Below, in pieces: positions 1-6,767 of a DNA stretch of 10,058 nt. The position numbers and the translations under genes are program-made. The stretch is from Desulfofustis sp. (GTDB taxonomy: Bacteria > Desulfobacterota > Desulfobulbia > Desulfobulbales > Desulfocapsaceae): assembly GCA_030604345.1 (NCBI GenBank), contig JAUVWB010000033.1, forward strand, positions 1-10,058, read 5' to 3'. Positions within the stretch are counted from its first letter, which is position 1, and every line of letters begins with the position of its first letter. Below the pieces are notes generated by a model. It was given only the letters and a program-made list of their open reading frames with translations, was not told the DNA's origin and made no database searches.

Positions 1-1399
1 GAAAGACCATAAACGAGATCAAGTCGCGCAGTCCACCGCTCAGCTGAGCTGTCTGCTCTCGTTTCGAGACCGCCGGTGGCTGCCCGGATGGCTCAGCTAC
101 CATCCTGCCGGGCATCGCCAACGAACGCTGTAATTGTTCGGCATCAATGCCCAGCACCCCGGCAAAATGGGCGGCCATGACCGATCGTTGCAAAGTCGAA
201 TCGGCAGCCGCCAGAAGCGGTTGAAGCTCTTCCATGATCCGCGTCTTGCCGTCCAGGCTCATGCCATGCCGCCGAATCATGCAGTTAAGGGCAAACTCTG
301 GTAACGGTTCGGCCTGCGCCACAACTTTCTCCAACTCCTCGCGGCCGTGCTTTCGAATGAAGCTGTCCGGATCCTCTCCTGTCGGGAGCAGGGCCACCTT
401 GGCGCTGATCCGTTCGGCCAAAAACAGCGGCACAGCTCGCTCCGCCGCCTTGCTTCCGGCACTGTCACCGTCGAAAAGCAAAACCGCTTCATCAACCATC
501 CCCTTGAGCAGACGGAGCTGCTCTTTGGTCAAGGCCGTTCCCAGCGGAGCAACCACGGTCTGATACCCATGGTTCACCAGGGACAGCAGGTCGAAATTGC
601 CCTCCACCACGGTGACTCGGCGCTGTTTCCGGATGTCGTCGAGCTGTTGGAACAACCCGAACAGCAGGTTGCTTTTATGGTAAATCCGGCTTTCCGGAGA
701 GTTGAGATATTTCGGGTTTCCATCTCCGAGGATTCGCCCGCCGAAGCCGGCCACCCGGCCCCGGGAATCACAGATAGGACACATGATTCGATCACGGAAA
801 CGATCGTATATTCGCCCCTGCTCTTTGGTTACCAGTAAGCCGGCCTCCACTGCCGCTTCACGTTCTGCCTGATCGAGCTGATTGCCGAGGAAATTCCAGC
901 CGGCATCTTCGACCGAAGGGGCATATCCCAGCCGATACCGCTCGATGACCGCCGGACCGATGCCTCGCTGCTGCAAATAACGGCGGGCCGATTGAGCTTC
1001 GGGAGCCTGGAGCAGAAAACGATGATAGAGGCGTGCCGCCTTGTCGCTAACCGCAAACAACGCCTGCCGCTGCCGTTGCTGTTCGATCTCCCAATCCGAC
1101 TGCTGCTGTTGCGGCAGACTGATATGTAAACGATCGGCCAGCACTTTCAGCGCTTCTCTAAACTCCACATGGTTATATTCCATGACGAAGTTAAAAACGT
1201 CACCGGCAGCCCCGCAGCCGAAACAATAATAGAACTGCTGCCCCGGATGTACGGAGAAGGACGGGGTCTTTTCCTGATGAAAGGGGCACAGTCCCAAATA
1301 ACGCACGCCGCTTCGCTTCAGATCAACATGCTCGCCAATAATCTGCACGATATCGGACTGCTGCTTCACCGCCGCCTTTATTTCTTCCCAGCTATCCAT
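1..1399 (-). CDS. dnaG: DNA primase DnaG (N-terminal 466 codons; 3' end outside window)
   Basis: DnaG makes the RNA primers for chromosome replication and works with the replicative helicase DnaB. The reading frame is open from the ATG at 1399-1397 to the window edge without a stop. The N-terminal CHC2 zinc ribbon is complete: C38-P-F-H41 and C59-F-G-C62, with the EKTPSF and AAGDVFNFV flanks typical of primases. The basic RNA-polymerase-like motif (residues about 198-223, with R200 and R202) and NPKYLNSPES follow. The TOPRIM catalytic acids are E266 in VEGNFD and D310/D312 in FDGDSAG, at almost the same positions as in E. coli DnaG. The C-terminal helicase-binding domain lies beyond the window. 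I see no clear Shine-Dalgarno upstream of this ATG, but it places the zinc ribbon at the usual distance from the start. One oddity is a C207-P-I-C210 pair in the basic motif, where relatives usually have Phe and a basic residue. Confidence 0.97.
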   Translation of the reverse strand, partial: MDSWEEIKAAVKQQSDIVQIIGEHVDLKRSGVRYLGLCPFHQEKTPSFSVHPGQQFYYCFGCGAAGDVFNFVMEYNHVEFREALKVLADRLHISLPQQQQSDWEIEQQRQRQALFAVSDKAARLYHRFLLQAPEAQSARRYLQQRGIGPAVIERYRLGYAPSVEDAGWNFLGNQLDQAEREAAVEAGLLVTKEQGRIYDRFRDRIMCPICDSRGRVAGFGGRILGDGNPKYLNSPESRIYHKSNLLFGLFQQLDDIRKQRRVTVVEGNFDLLSLVNHGYQTVVAPLGTALTKEQLRLLKGMVDEAVLLFDGDSAGSKAAERAVPLFLAERISAKVALLPTGEDPDSFIRKHGREELEKVVAQAEPLPEFALNCMIRRHGMSLDGKTRIMEELQPLLAAADSTLQRSVMAAHFAGVLGIDAEQLQRSLAMPGRMVAEPSGQPPAVSKREQTAQLSGGLRDLISFMVF

Positions 1400-1427
1400 G
1401 TGTTACCGTACAATTGATCAGAGAGGG

Positions 1428-1456
1428 GTGATTTGCTTCATCCGATCAACTATAAT
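1428..1456 (+). promoter_or_regulatory. Probable sigma-70 promoter for the hypothetical gene at 1514
   Basis: A perfect TATAAT lies at 1451-1456. The best-placed -35 hexamer (about 1428-1433, GTGATT) is weak, so the -10 box carries the call. Transcription would start near 1463, about 50 nt before the ATG at 1514. That supports this ATG over the in-frame TTG at 1433, which lies upstream of the promoter. On the minus strand the same stretch offers TATAGT (1454-1449), a possible but weaker -10 for dnaG. The intergenic region also holds three TTGATC-type motifs that could be a binding site for a regulator. Confidence 0.45.
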
Positions 1457-1513
1457 GACTATCACCTATCGTCGCTACGCTTTTGCCGGTCGTTGATCAA
1501 GGACAGTGCCGCC

Positions 1514-2236
1514 ATGGAAGATATTGATAAGGTCCTCGCTTACCAGATCAAAAAAGATATCGCCGATCGTTATTTCGGCCTGAGGAAACTCATCGAGCAG
1601 GACAGCGCCGCCTACCTCGACACCATCGTCGAGGCCACGGCCGAATTCGAAGCGGGAATCGGTCTCGATCTCATTCGCCTCTACATACTGCTGCGCGAGC
1701 CGGATTTGATCAGGCAGTTTCAGCAGCTGCTGGGCCTTGATGGCGACTTCTTTTACGTCGCTTACCTCTGCTCCTCGCCAACCATCCGCGCCCGCCTCTT
1801 CGCCAACGAAGCGTGCCCCGGCATTACCAGGAGGATGCGTTTCCAACGTCTTTTTTTGTCCATCTATGAACGGCTGCAGGCCAGAAGCGAGTCATACCGG
1901 CGAACCAGGCAGGAGATCGAAGAGCAGTGGGAAACGCTCGTCGAACAAATCAAACTTTTTTATCGGAAAAATGATCTCCAGAACATCCTCTCGTTCATCA
2001 AGACGCTCGACCAACATGATGAGCACCTCCTGACGGGAGGCCGTCCGGACCCGGGCGATCGTGCTGCCCTGGAAAACAAAATGCACTTGCAGCCGCCCGA
2101 CAGCGCCGAGACGCTGCTGCCCCGAATGCCGGTGCTGCCATCGCTTGACCTCGTCAAAGAACGGTTGCTGCCCCTTCTCAAAATGGCCTTTCGCGCGCAG
2201 CCCGAACTAGACGTGAAAGCCTTCTGTCGAGGCTGA
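1514..2236 (+). CDS. Hypothetical helical protein, unrecognised family
   Basis: I do not recognise this 240-residue protein with certainty. It has no signal peptide or membrane segment and should be cytosolic and almost wholly alpha-helical. Residues 1-75 are charged helices (for example QIKKDIADRYFGLRKLIE). A tract around residues 76-95 contains FFYVAYLCSSPTIRARLF. A likely coiled coil spans about 116-166 and includes EQIKLFYRKNDLQNILSFI. A Pro/Gly-rich linker lies near 174-210, before a last short helix. The ATG at 1514 is chosen because AAGGA at 1499-1503 lies 10 nt upstream and a TATAAT box lies 58 nt upstream. An in-frame TTG at 1433 would add 27 residues of poor coding character. The gene is divergent from dnaG and is followed by its own intergenic region, so it is probably transcribed alone. 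Its composition matches its neighbours and nothing suggests recent transfer. That it is a real gene is well supported; its function is unknown. Confidence 0.8.
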   Translation: MEDIDKVLAYQIKKDIADRYFGLRKLIEQDSAAYLDTIVEATAEFEAGIGLDLIRLYILLREPDLIRQFQQLLGLDGDFFYVAYLCSSPTIRARLFANEACPGITRRMRFQRLFLSIYERLQARSESYRRTRQEIEEQWETLVEQIKLFYRKNDLQNILSFIKTLDQHDEHLLTGGRPDPGDRAALENKMHLQPPDSAETLLPRMPVLPSLDLVKERLLPLLKMAFRAQPELDVKAFCRG

Positions 2237-2326
2237 ATTGGCTGCAGGCTTCGCCTTTGCCCACTCAGTCGGAATGAACGAGGCAAACCGCTTGCTGTAC
2301 CATAGACCACTTTATTTTACTTGTAT

Positions 2327-2355
2327 TTGTAATCTTTTTATCAAATTACTATACT
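2327..2355 (+). promoter_or_regulatory. Sigma-70-type promoter of the GGDEF/HD-GYP - HDOD - UbiB cluster
   Basis: TTGTAA at 2327-2332 and TATACT at 2350-2355 are separated by exactly 17 nt, in an AT-rich stretch (about 2308-2356) that stands out from the GC-rich surroundings. The predicted transcript start is near 2362. This would leave only about 7 nt before the GTG at 2369 but about 49 nt before the ATG at 2411, which favours the ATG as the translation start. Confidence 0.6.
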
Positions 2356-2410
2356 TGCAGAAGAGAAGGTGCTGCCTCCAATCGATCCACCCACACCCCC
2401 AGATGGCCCT

Positions 2411-4084
2411 ATGACCGACCAACACAAAGGGAAAGTGCTGCTTATCTCTGCCGCCGACAACCAGGAAGAGATAAACGAAGCCCTGTCAGCACTGGGCTTT
2501 CAGGTGTTCGCTGTGCAGAAAGCCGCCGCCGTCCAGGGTCATTGTCGTTCTCATGATTTCGAATGCATCATCCTGCTGCACCCACCGGACAATCCCTGGT
2601 CGACCATCAGGCCCGACACCGATTTCCCGGAGAATATACCGCTTCTTCTGGCGGGAGGCAGCGGACCCTCCGTCGGCACCCATGACCCGATCATCTTCCA
2701 CGTCGAACCCACAGCCGAAGCCGTAGTCGCGCACCTTCCCCTGCTCCAGCGTATCCGTTCACTTTTCCGGGAAAAAGAAGATCGTGAGCGACACATAAGT
2801 GACTTGGAGCAGACCCTTCGGCAACAGCAGCAATCGATGAAACAGCATAGTGACTTTCTCGATGTGCTTGCCTCGCGTGACGGCCTCACCGGTCTTTACA
2901 ATCGCCGGCACCTCAACAAAATACTCACCCGTGAGTTCGCCTACCATCTGGAGCACGGCAGTGATCTGTCCCTGCTTCTTTTGGATCTCGACTTTTTTGA
3001 TGAATTAAACAAAAAGGCCGGTCGAGCTTATGGCGATTTTGTCCTCAATGACTTTGCCGCTCGTCTCACCTCCATAACCACTCCGAAAGGGGTCTGCTTT
3101 CGTTTCAGCGGCGAGGTTTTTGTTGCTCTGCTGCCTGAAACCTCTCTGGCTGAGGCCGTCACCATTGCGGAGAAAATCAGGAACAGCCTGGAAGGCAAGG
3201 CCTTTGTCAGAGGAACGCAGCGCCATCGACTGACCCTCTCCGTAGGGGTCGCATCCCTGATGGAGCACCGACCAGAGGACGATGATCAGCTTATCACTTT
3301 TGCCGAACAGGCCTTGTTTGCGGCCAAGGCCGAGGGGCGCAACCGCGTGGCGGTATACCAACCTGCACGGCCGGTGGTCAGTGATGGCAGCTCGTCCCGG
3401 CAGACCATGGCGCAAGTCAAGGAAACACTGGCCAAGATTCTCGACAAGACACGAAAATCAGCCATAGAGTCCATGCAACTATTAGCAAAAGAAATTGCCG
3501 GACAAGAAAACCAGGCCCACATCAAAATGGTTCGTCGTTATGTCGAATTGATCGGCCGCCAGATGAACATGCCGGAATCACTGATCCGGACCTTCAAGAA
3601 TGCCAGCACGCTACAGACCTCAATCAGGTTGCTGCTGCACAACGAGATGATCAGAAAACGACAGGAGTTCTCCAGTGATGAACGGGAATTGATGAACGAC
3701 TTTCCTTACAAATTACTGGAGCTAACCGAACTTTTCGACTTCTTTGCCGGTGAGCGAGCCATTCTTCTGTATCACGCTGAACGTTACGATGGTTACGGCT
3801 CCCCCGAAGGGCTCAAAGGAGAAGAGATACCATTCGGGGCTCGACTGTTTGCCCTGGTTGACGCCTTGGCGGCGATGAACAGCGATCGCCCCCATCGAAA
3901 ACGATTGTCGCCGGAAGGCATCGTGCAGCAATTGGTCAACGGTGCCGGCTCCCAATTTGATCCGGATCTGGTCTTACGGGCATTGGATGTCTTGAAACTG
4001 CATCACCTTATGGATATCGCCCCGGAGATGATCGATGGCGCAATCCAATCCATTCAAGCGAAAAAATCCGGCACCCCATCATGA
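2411..4084 (+). CDS. Pseudo-receiver / degenerate GGDEF / degenerate HD-GYP protein
   Basis: This is a three-part cytosolic signalling protein of 557 residues. Residues 8-110 resemble a response-regulator receiver (KVLLISAAD at the start) but lack the phosphoacceptor Asp: ECIILLHPP stands where it is expected. A helical, Gln-rich linker (about 119-155) leads to a GGDEF domain (about 156-320). That domain keeps DGLTGLYNRR, the metal Asp of DLD (192), N200, G208-D209, SVGVAS and AAKAEGRNR. Its signature reads SGEVF (233-237), and no RxxD inhibitory site precedes it. Residues about 340-540 align without gaps to HD-GYP domains, but HDIGK is QTSIR (402-406), the next His is Phe (MNDFP), HHE is HAE and GYP is GSP. 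The Asp of ALVD (484), DRPHRK and GAGSQFDP remain. Phosphodiesterase activity is unlikely and cyclase activity doubtful; a c-di-GMP-binding or scaffold role is inferred. The GTG at 2369 is an alternative start, adding 14 Pro-rich residues. Confidence 0.88.
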   Translation: MTDQHKGKVLLISAADNQEEINEALSALGFQVFAVQKAAAVQGHCRSHDFECIILLHPPDNPWSTIRPDTDFPENIPLLLAGGSGPSVGTHDPIIFHVEPTAEAVVAHLPLLQRIRSLFREKEDRERHISDLEQTLRQQQQSMKQHSDFLDVLASRDGLTGLYNRRHLNKILTREFAYHLEHGSDLSLLLLDLDFFDELNKKAGRAYGDFVLNDFAARLTSITTPKGVCFRFSGEVFVALLPETSLAEAVTIAEKIRNSLEGKAFVRGTQRHRLTLSVGVASLMEHRPEDDDQLITFAEQALFAAKAEGRNRVAVYQPARPVVSDGSSSRQTMAQVKETLAKILDKTRKSAIESMQLLAKEIAGQENQAHIKMVRRYVELIGRQMNMPESLIRTFKNASTLQTSIRLLLHNEMIRKRQEFSSDERELMNDFPYKLLELTELFDFFAGERAILLYHAERYDGYGSPEGLKGEEIPFGARLFALVDALAAMNSDRPHRKRLSPEGIVQQLVNGAGSQFDPDLVLRALDVLKLHHLMDIAPEMIDGAIQSIQAKKSGTPS

Positions 4085-4968
4085 ATGAACAGCGCGCCGC
4101 TATTCTCAACCAATTGGAAGCCCTGCCGGCATTGCCGGCGACGGTGAGCCGGGTCTTACAGGTGACCGGCGATCCGGACAGTTCCGCCCACGACCTGATG
4201 GTGGCTATCCTCCCCGACCAGGTCATGTGCGCCACCATTCTCAAGCTCGCCAATTCCGCTTTCTTCGGCATGCCGAGGCAGGTCAACAGTGTGGAAAAAG
4301 CGATCACGGTGCTTGGCTACAACGAAATACGCAACATTGTCGTCGGCAAAGCGGTCTTCACCTCCTGTCAATCCATGTGCCGCAACAATCGGGATGCGGT
4401 CAACCGCTTTTGGGACCATTCGTTTCACTGCGGCCTGGCGGCCGCGAAGATCATCGCCGAAGAGGTGCGCCTGTCAGCCTCTGAATTATTTATCGCCGGC
4501 TTGATTCACGATATTGGCAAGCTCATCATCTTGGTAGCCCTGGGTGGCGGCCACGCCGATATCCTGGTTCTGGCCGACCCAACCGATTTTTCGCGTTATC
4601 TTCGAGAAAGCGACACCTATGCGATCGGGCACGACGAAATCGCCGTTCGCCTGTTCAACCGCTGGCTCTTTCCCCGCTCCCTGATCAATGCCGTCGGCTA
4701 TCACCACCGTCCGCAGGAATCACCATTTAATCAACTGGCACCAATCATCGTCCAAGTGGCCGATCTCCTCTCCCTGGCCCATCTCAACCCACAAGGTCCC
4801 AGCGCCAAGGATATTTACACCGTTATCGAAGATTTTCTCCCGGAACTCAAAGCCCTGTGGAAAAATAACGGGCTTGACTGGTCCATGAACGACTTTGTCC
4901 GCTGGCAGGATGCCCTTGCCATTAGCAGCGATCGGGATCGAGCCATCCTCTCCATCATGGCATCATAA
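4081..4968 (+). CDS. HDOD domain protein
   Basis: HDOD proteins are HD-superfamily-like regulators, often found with c-di-GMP or chemotaxis genes; most act in signalling without a proven reaction. This one is 295 residues long and is essentially the HDOD domain alone. The N-terminal part has LEALPALPATVSRVL and ILKLANSAFFGMPRQVNSVE, the classic HDOD entry motifs (residues 12-82), followed by AITVLGYNEIRNIVVG. The core has FWDHS (110-114) and an intact LIHDIGK with H143-D144, then GHDEIAVRLFNRW and AVGYHHRP. The His/Asp pair lost in the upstream HD-GYP-like protein is therefore present here. Its ATG overlaps the TGA of the preceding gene (ATGA), and no good Shine-Dalgarno is visible, so translation is probably coupled. 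The two products may be made in fixed ratio and act together; that is inference from the overlap. It has no membrane segment or output domain. Confidence 0.93.
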   Translation: MNEQRAAILNQLEALPALPATVSRVLQVTGDPDSSAHDLMVAILPDQVMCATILKLANSAFFGMPRQVNSVEKAITVLGYNEIRNIVVGKAVFTSCQSMCRNNRDAVNRFWDHSFHCGLAAAKIIAEEVRLSASELFIAGLIHDIGKLIILVALGGGHADILVLADPTDFSRYLRESDTYAIGHDEIAVRLFNRWLFPRSLINAVGYHHRPQESPFNQLAPIIVQVADLLSLAHLNPQGPSAKDIYTVIEDFLPELKALWKNNGLDWSMNDFVRWQDALAISSDRDRAILSIMAS

Positions 4969-4988
4969 CCTCTCGCTCGACCGGGAAG

Positions 4989-6683
4989 ATGAAAATTACG
5001 TCGATCAGGAAGACCTTTAAAAACACCAAACGACTTGCTGAGATCATCGGGGTTCTGTCGCAATTCGGTTTTCGTGAAGTGATAACGGAGACCGGACTGC
5101 ACCGGATACTGGGAAAATCACGCGAAGATATCGAGGCCGACCGGCACCCTCACTATGAGAGGTTGAGCCGGCCGGTCAGAGCTCGCATGGTGCTTGAGCG
5201 GTTGGGGCCGACGTTCATCAAGATTGGTCAGATACTATCGACCCGTCCGGATCTGATCCCGGCTGATTGGGCCGAAGAGTTCTCGCTCCTGCAAGACAAG
5301 GTTTCACCCGTCTCCTACACGGATATCGAAGGGGTGCTGCACCAGGAGTTCCCGGGGCGTCTCGAATCGCTTTTCGTCGAAATCGACAAGGTTCCCCTGG
5401 CTGCAGCCTCTCTGGCTCAGGTTCATCGAGCCCGGTTGGCCGGTGGTGAAGAGGTCGTCATCAAGGTCTTGAAACCAGGCAACCGGGAGCGGGTGGAAGA
5501 TGATGTGCTGTTGCTGGAAGGGTTGGCTCAGCTGGTGGAATCTTATTTCAGCGATCTCGGTTACAGCCCCATCGAGGTGGCCCAGGAATTCTCCCGGGAA
5601 TTGCTGCGCGAAGTCAATTTCATCCAGGAGGGCCAGGCCACCGAACGATTGCATCGCTATTTCGAGAACGATGCTGACATCTCTTTTCCCAAGGTCTATT
5701 GGCAGGCAACCACGCGCAATGTCCTGACCCTGGAGGAGATAAAGGGACGGCCGCTGTCTCTGGTCGATCCGACCGAGCTGCGGCCGGAGCTGCGCCGAAC
5801 CATCGTCGCCAACGCCACCAAGGCGGTCTTCAAGCAATGCCTCACCTTCGGCTTTTTCCATGCCGATCCGCATCCCGGCAACATCTTCCTGTTAGCTGGA
5901 GGACGTCTCTGCTTTATCGACTGCGGTACGACCGGTCACCTGGACAAACGAACGGCTGAGCAGCTCGTCGATCTGGTTGCCGGGGTCATCAAAGGTGACA
6001 TCCAGAAATTGTGCCGGGTCGTCATCGAATTGACCGACGTCAATCCCCAGGTGACCGATCGCCGCGATTTTCGCGTCGATCTGCAACACCTGATCGACCA
6101 GGTCCAGGCAACCCCGCTCAAGCATATCGACCTGGCCGCATTGCTCGGCGATTTTTTCTCCATGCTGCAGCGCTACAAAATCCGTTGCCCGAGCGATCTG
6201 CTCTTGCTGGTCAAGGCGTTGTCCACCATCGAAAGCGTCGCCGCCGAGATCGATCCGACATTCGACGTCTTGTCCCACGTGGAACCGGAAATCGAAGAAG
6301 TGGTGACCAACCGCTACGGTATCGGTGCCATCAGAAAGCGGCTGCAGAAATCACTGGTCAACTACCTGCTGCTGCTCGAAGACATGCCCGGCGACATCCA
6401 GCGCTTTCTCGATCACGCCCGGCACAACCGCTTTACCCTCAACCTCGAATTGATGCGGATCGAGCACCTCGGGGAAAAAATAGACCAGGCAAGCCGACTG
6501 ATGGGCATGGCGATGATCATCTCCGCCCTGATCGTCGGCTCCTCCATCCTGCTTCTGGCCGATCGGATATCATCGCAACAGGGGCTTATCGGCCATCTCG
6601 GCGTGATTGGTTTAATTCTGGCGGCTCTCTACTCGGCAGGCTTCATCGCTTCCTTTCTCCTGCCAAAGAAGAAGAGCAAATAA
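4989..6683 (+). CDS. ABC1/UbiB (AarF) family atypical kinase-like protein
   Basis: UbiB/COQ8 proteins are membrane-associated atypical kinases or ATPases that support quinone and other isoprenoid-lipid biosynthesis. The 564-residue product has the family's ordered motifs: KxGQ (K78-I-G-Q81) in FIKIGQILSTRPDLIP, the Ala-rich loop AAAS (138-141) in place of the usual kinase Gly-rich loop, the ATP lysine K159, an ExD-type motif reading E208-V-N210, the catalytic loop HADPHPGN (291-298) and a metal-binding D311-C-G in place of DFG. Two hydrophobic helices at about 505-524 and 536-558 end the protein before a KKKSK tail, as expected for membrane anchoring. Length is normal and the frame is intact. 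The gene starts 20 nt after the HDOD stop and probably shares its transcript. GGGAAG abuts the ATG directly, an unusually short Shine-Dalgarno spacing. If the host is an anaerobe, the likely link is menaquinone rather than aerobic ubiquinone synthesis. Confidence 0.95.
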   Translation: MKITSIRKTFKNTKRLAEIIGVLSQFGFREVITETGLHRILGKSREDIEADRHPHYERLSRPVRARMVLERLGPTFIKIGQILSTRPDLIPADWAEEFSLLQDKVSPVSYTDIEGVLHQEFPGRLESLFVEIDKVPLAAASLAQVHRARLAGGEEVVIKVLKPGNRERVEDDVLLLEGLAQLVESYFSDLGYSPIEVAQEFSRELLREVNFIQEGQATERLHRYFENDADISFPKVYWQATTRNVLTLEEIKGRPLSLVDPTELRPELRRTIVANATKAVFKQCLTFGFFHADPHPGNIFLLAGGRLCFIDCGTTGHLDKRTAEQLVDLVAGVIKGDIQKLCRVVIELTDVNPQVTDRRDFRVDLQHLIDQVQATPLKHIDLAALLGDFFSMLQRYKIRCPSDLLLLVKALSTIESVAAEIDPTFDVLSHVEPEIEEVVTNRYGIGAIRKRLQKSLVNYLLLLEDMPGDIQRFLDHARHNRFTLNLELMRIEHLGEKIDQASRLMGMAMIISALIVGSSILLLADRISSQQGLIGHLGVIGLILAALYSAGFIASFLLPKKKSK

Positions 6684-6767
6684 CCGGGTTCATCCGACTC
6701 GAGCATGCTTAGCTGCGACCAAGGAAGCGAAGGGTATCGCTCCATCTTATAAACCACTCATCGAAAA

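Noticed and set aside
347..838. Long plus-strand open frame (163 codons) opposite dnaG
   Set aside because: It is antisense to an unambiguous primase frame with intact zinc and TOPRIM motifs. Its protein has no recognisable pattern.
1..1399. Frameshifted or broken primase, suggested by several short minus-strand frames
   Set aside because: Translating from 1399 gives one uninterrupted frame to the window edge. The short frames are in other phases.
1433..1513. N-terminal extension of the hypothetical protein from a TTG at 1433
   Set aside because: The extension spans the perfect TATAAT at 1451 and has no good Shine-Dalgarno. The ATG at 1514 has one.
2237..2275. Small hairpin AGGC-TTC-GCCT after the hypothetical gene
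   Set aside because: It has a four-base-pair stem and no proper T-tract, so it is too weak to support a terminator.
5304..5873. 189-codon minus-strand open frame inside the UbiB-like gene
   Set aside because: It is antisense to a clear family member and shows no independent features or ribosome-binding site.
6011..6712. 233-codon plus-strand open frame overlapping the end of the UbiB-like gene
   Set aside because: It is an out-of-frame shadow, extremely Arg/Pro/Ala-rich, overlapping the catalytically conserved and membrane-anchored frame.
6684..6767. Possible bidirectional terminator between the convergent UbiB-like and TIM-like genes (AGCGA...TCGCT near 6728-6743; AGCATGCT palindrome near 6703)
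   Set aside because: The stem is only about 5 bp, the flanks mismatch, and no T-run follows on either strand. I do not call an intrinsic terminator.
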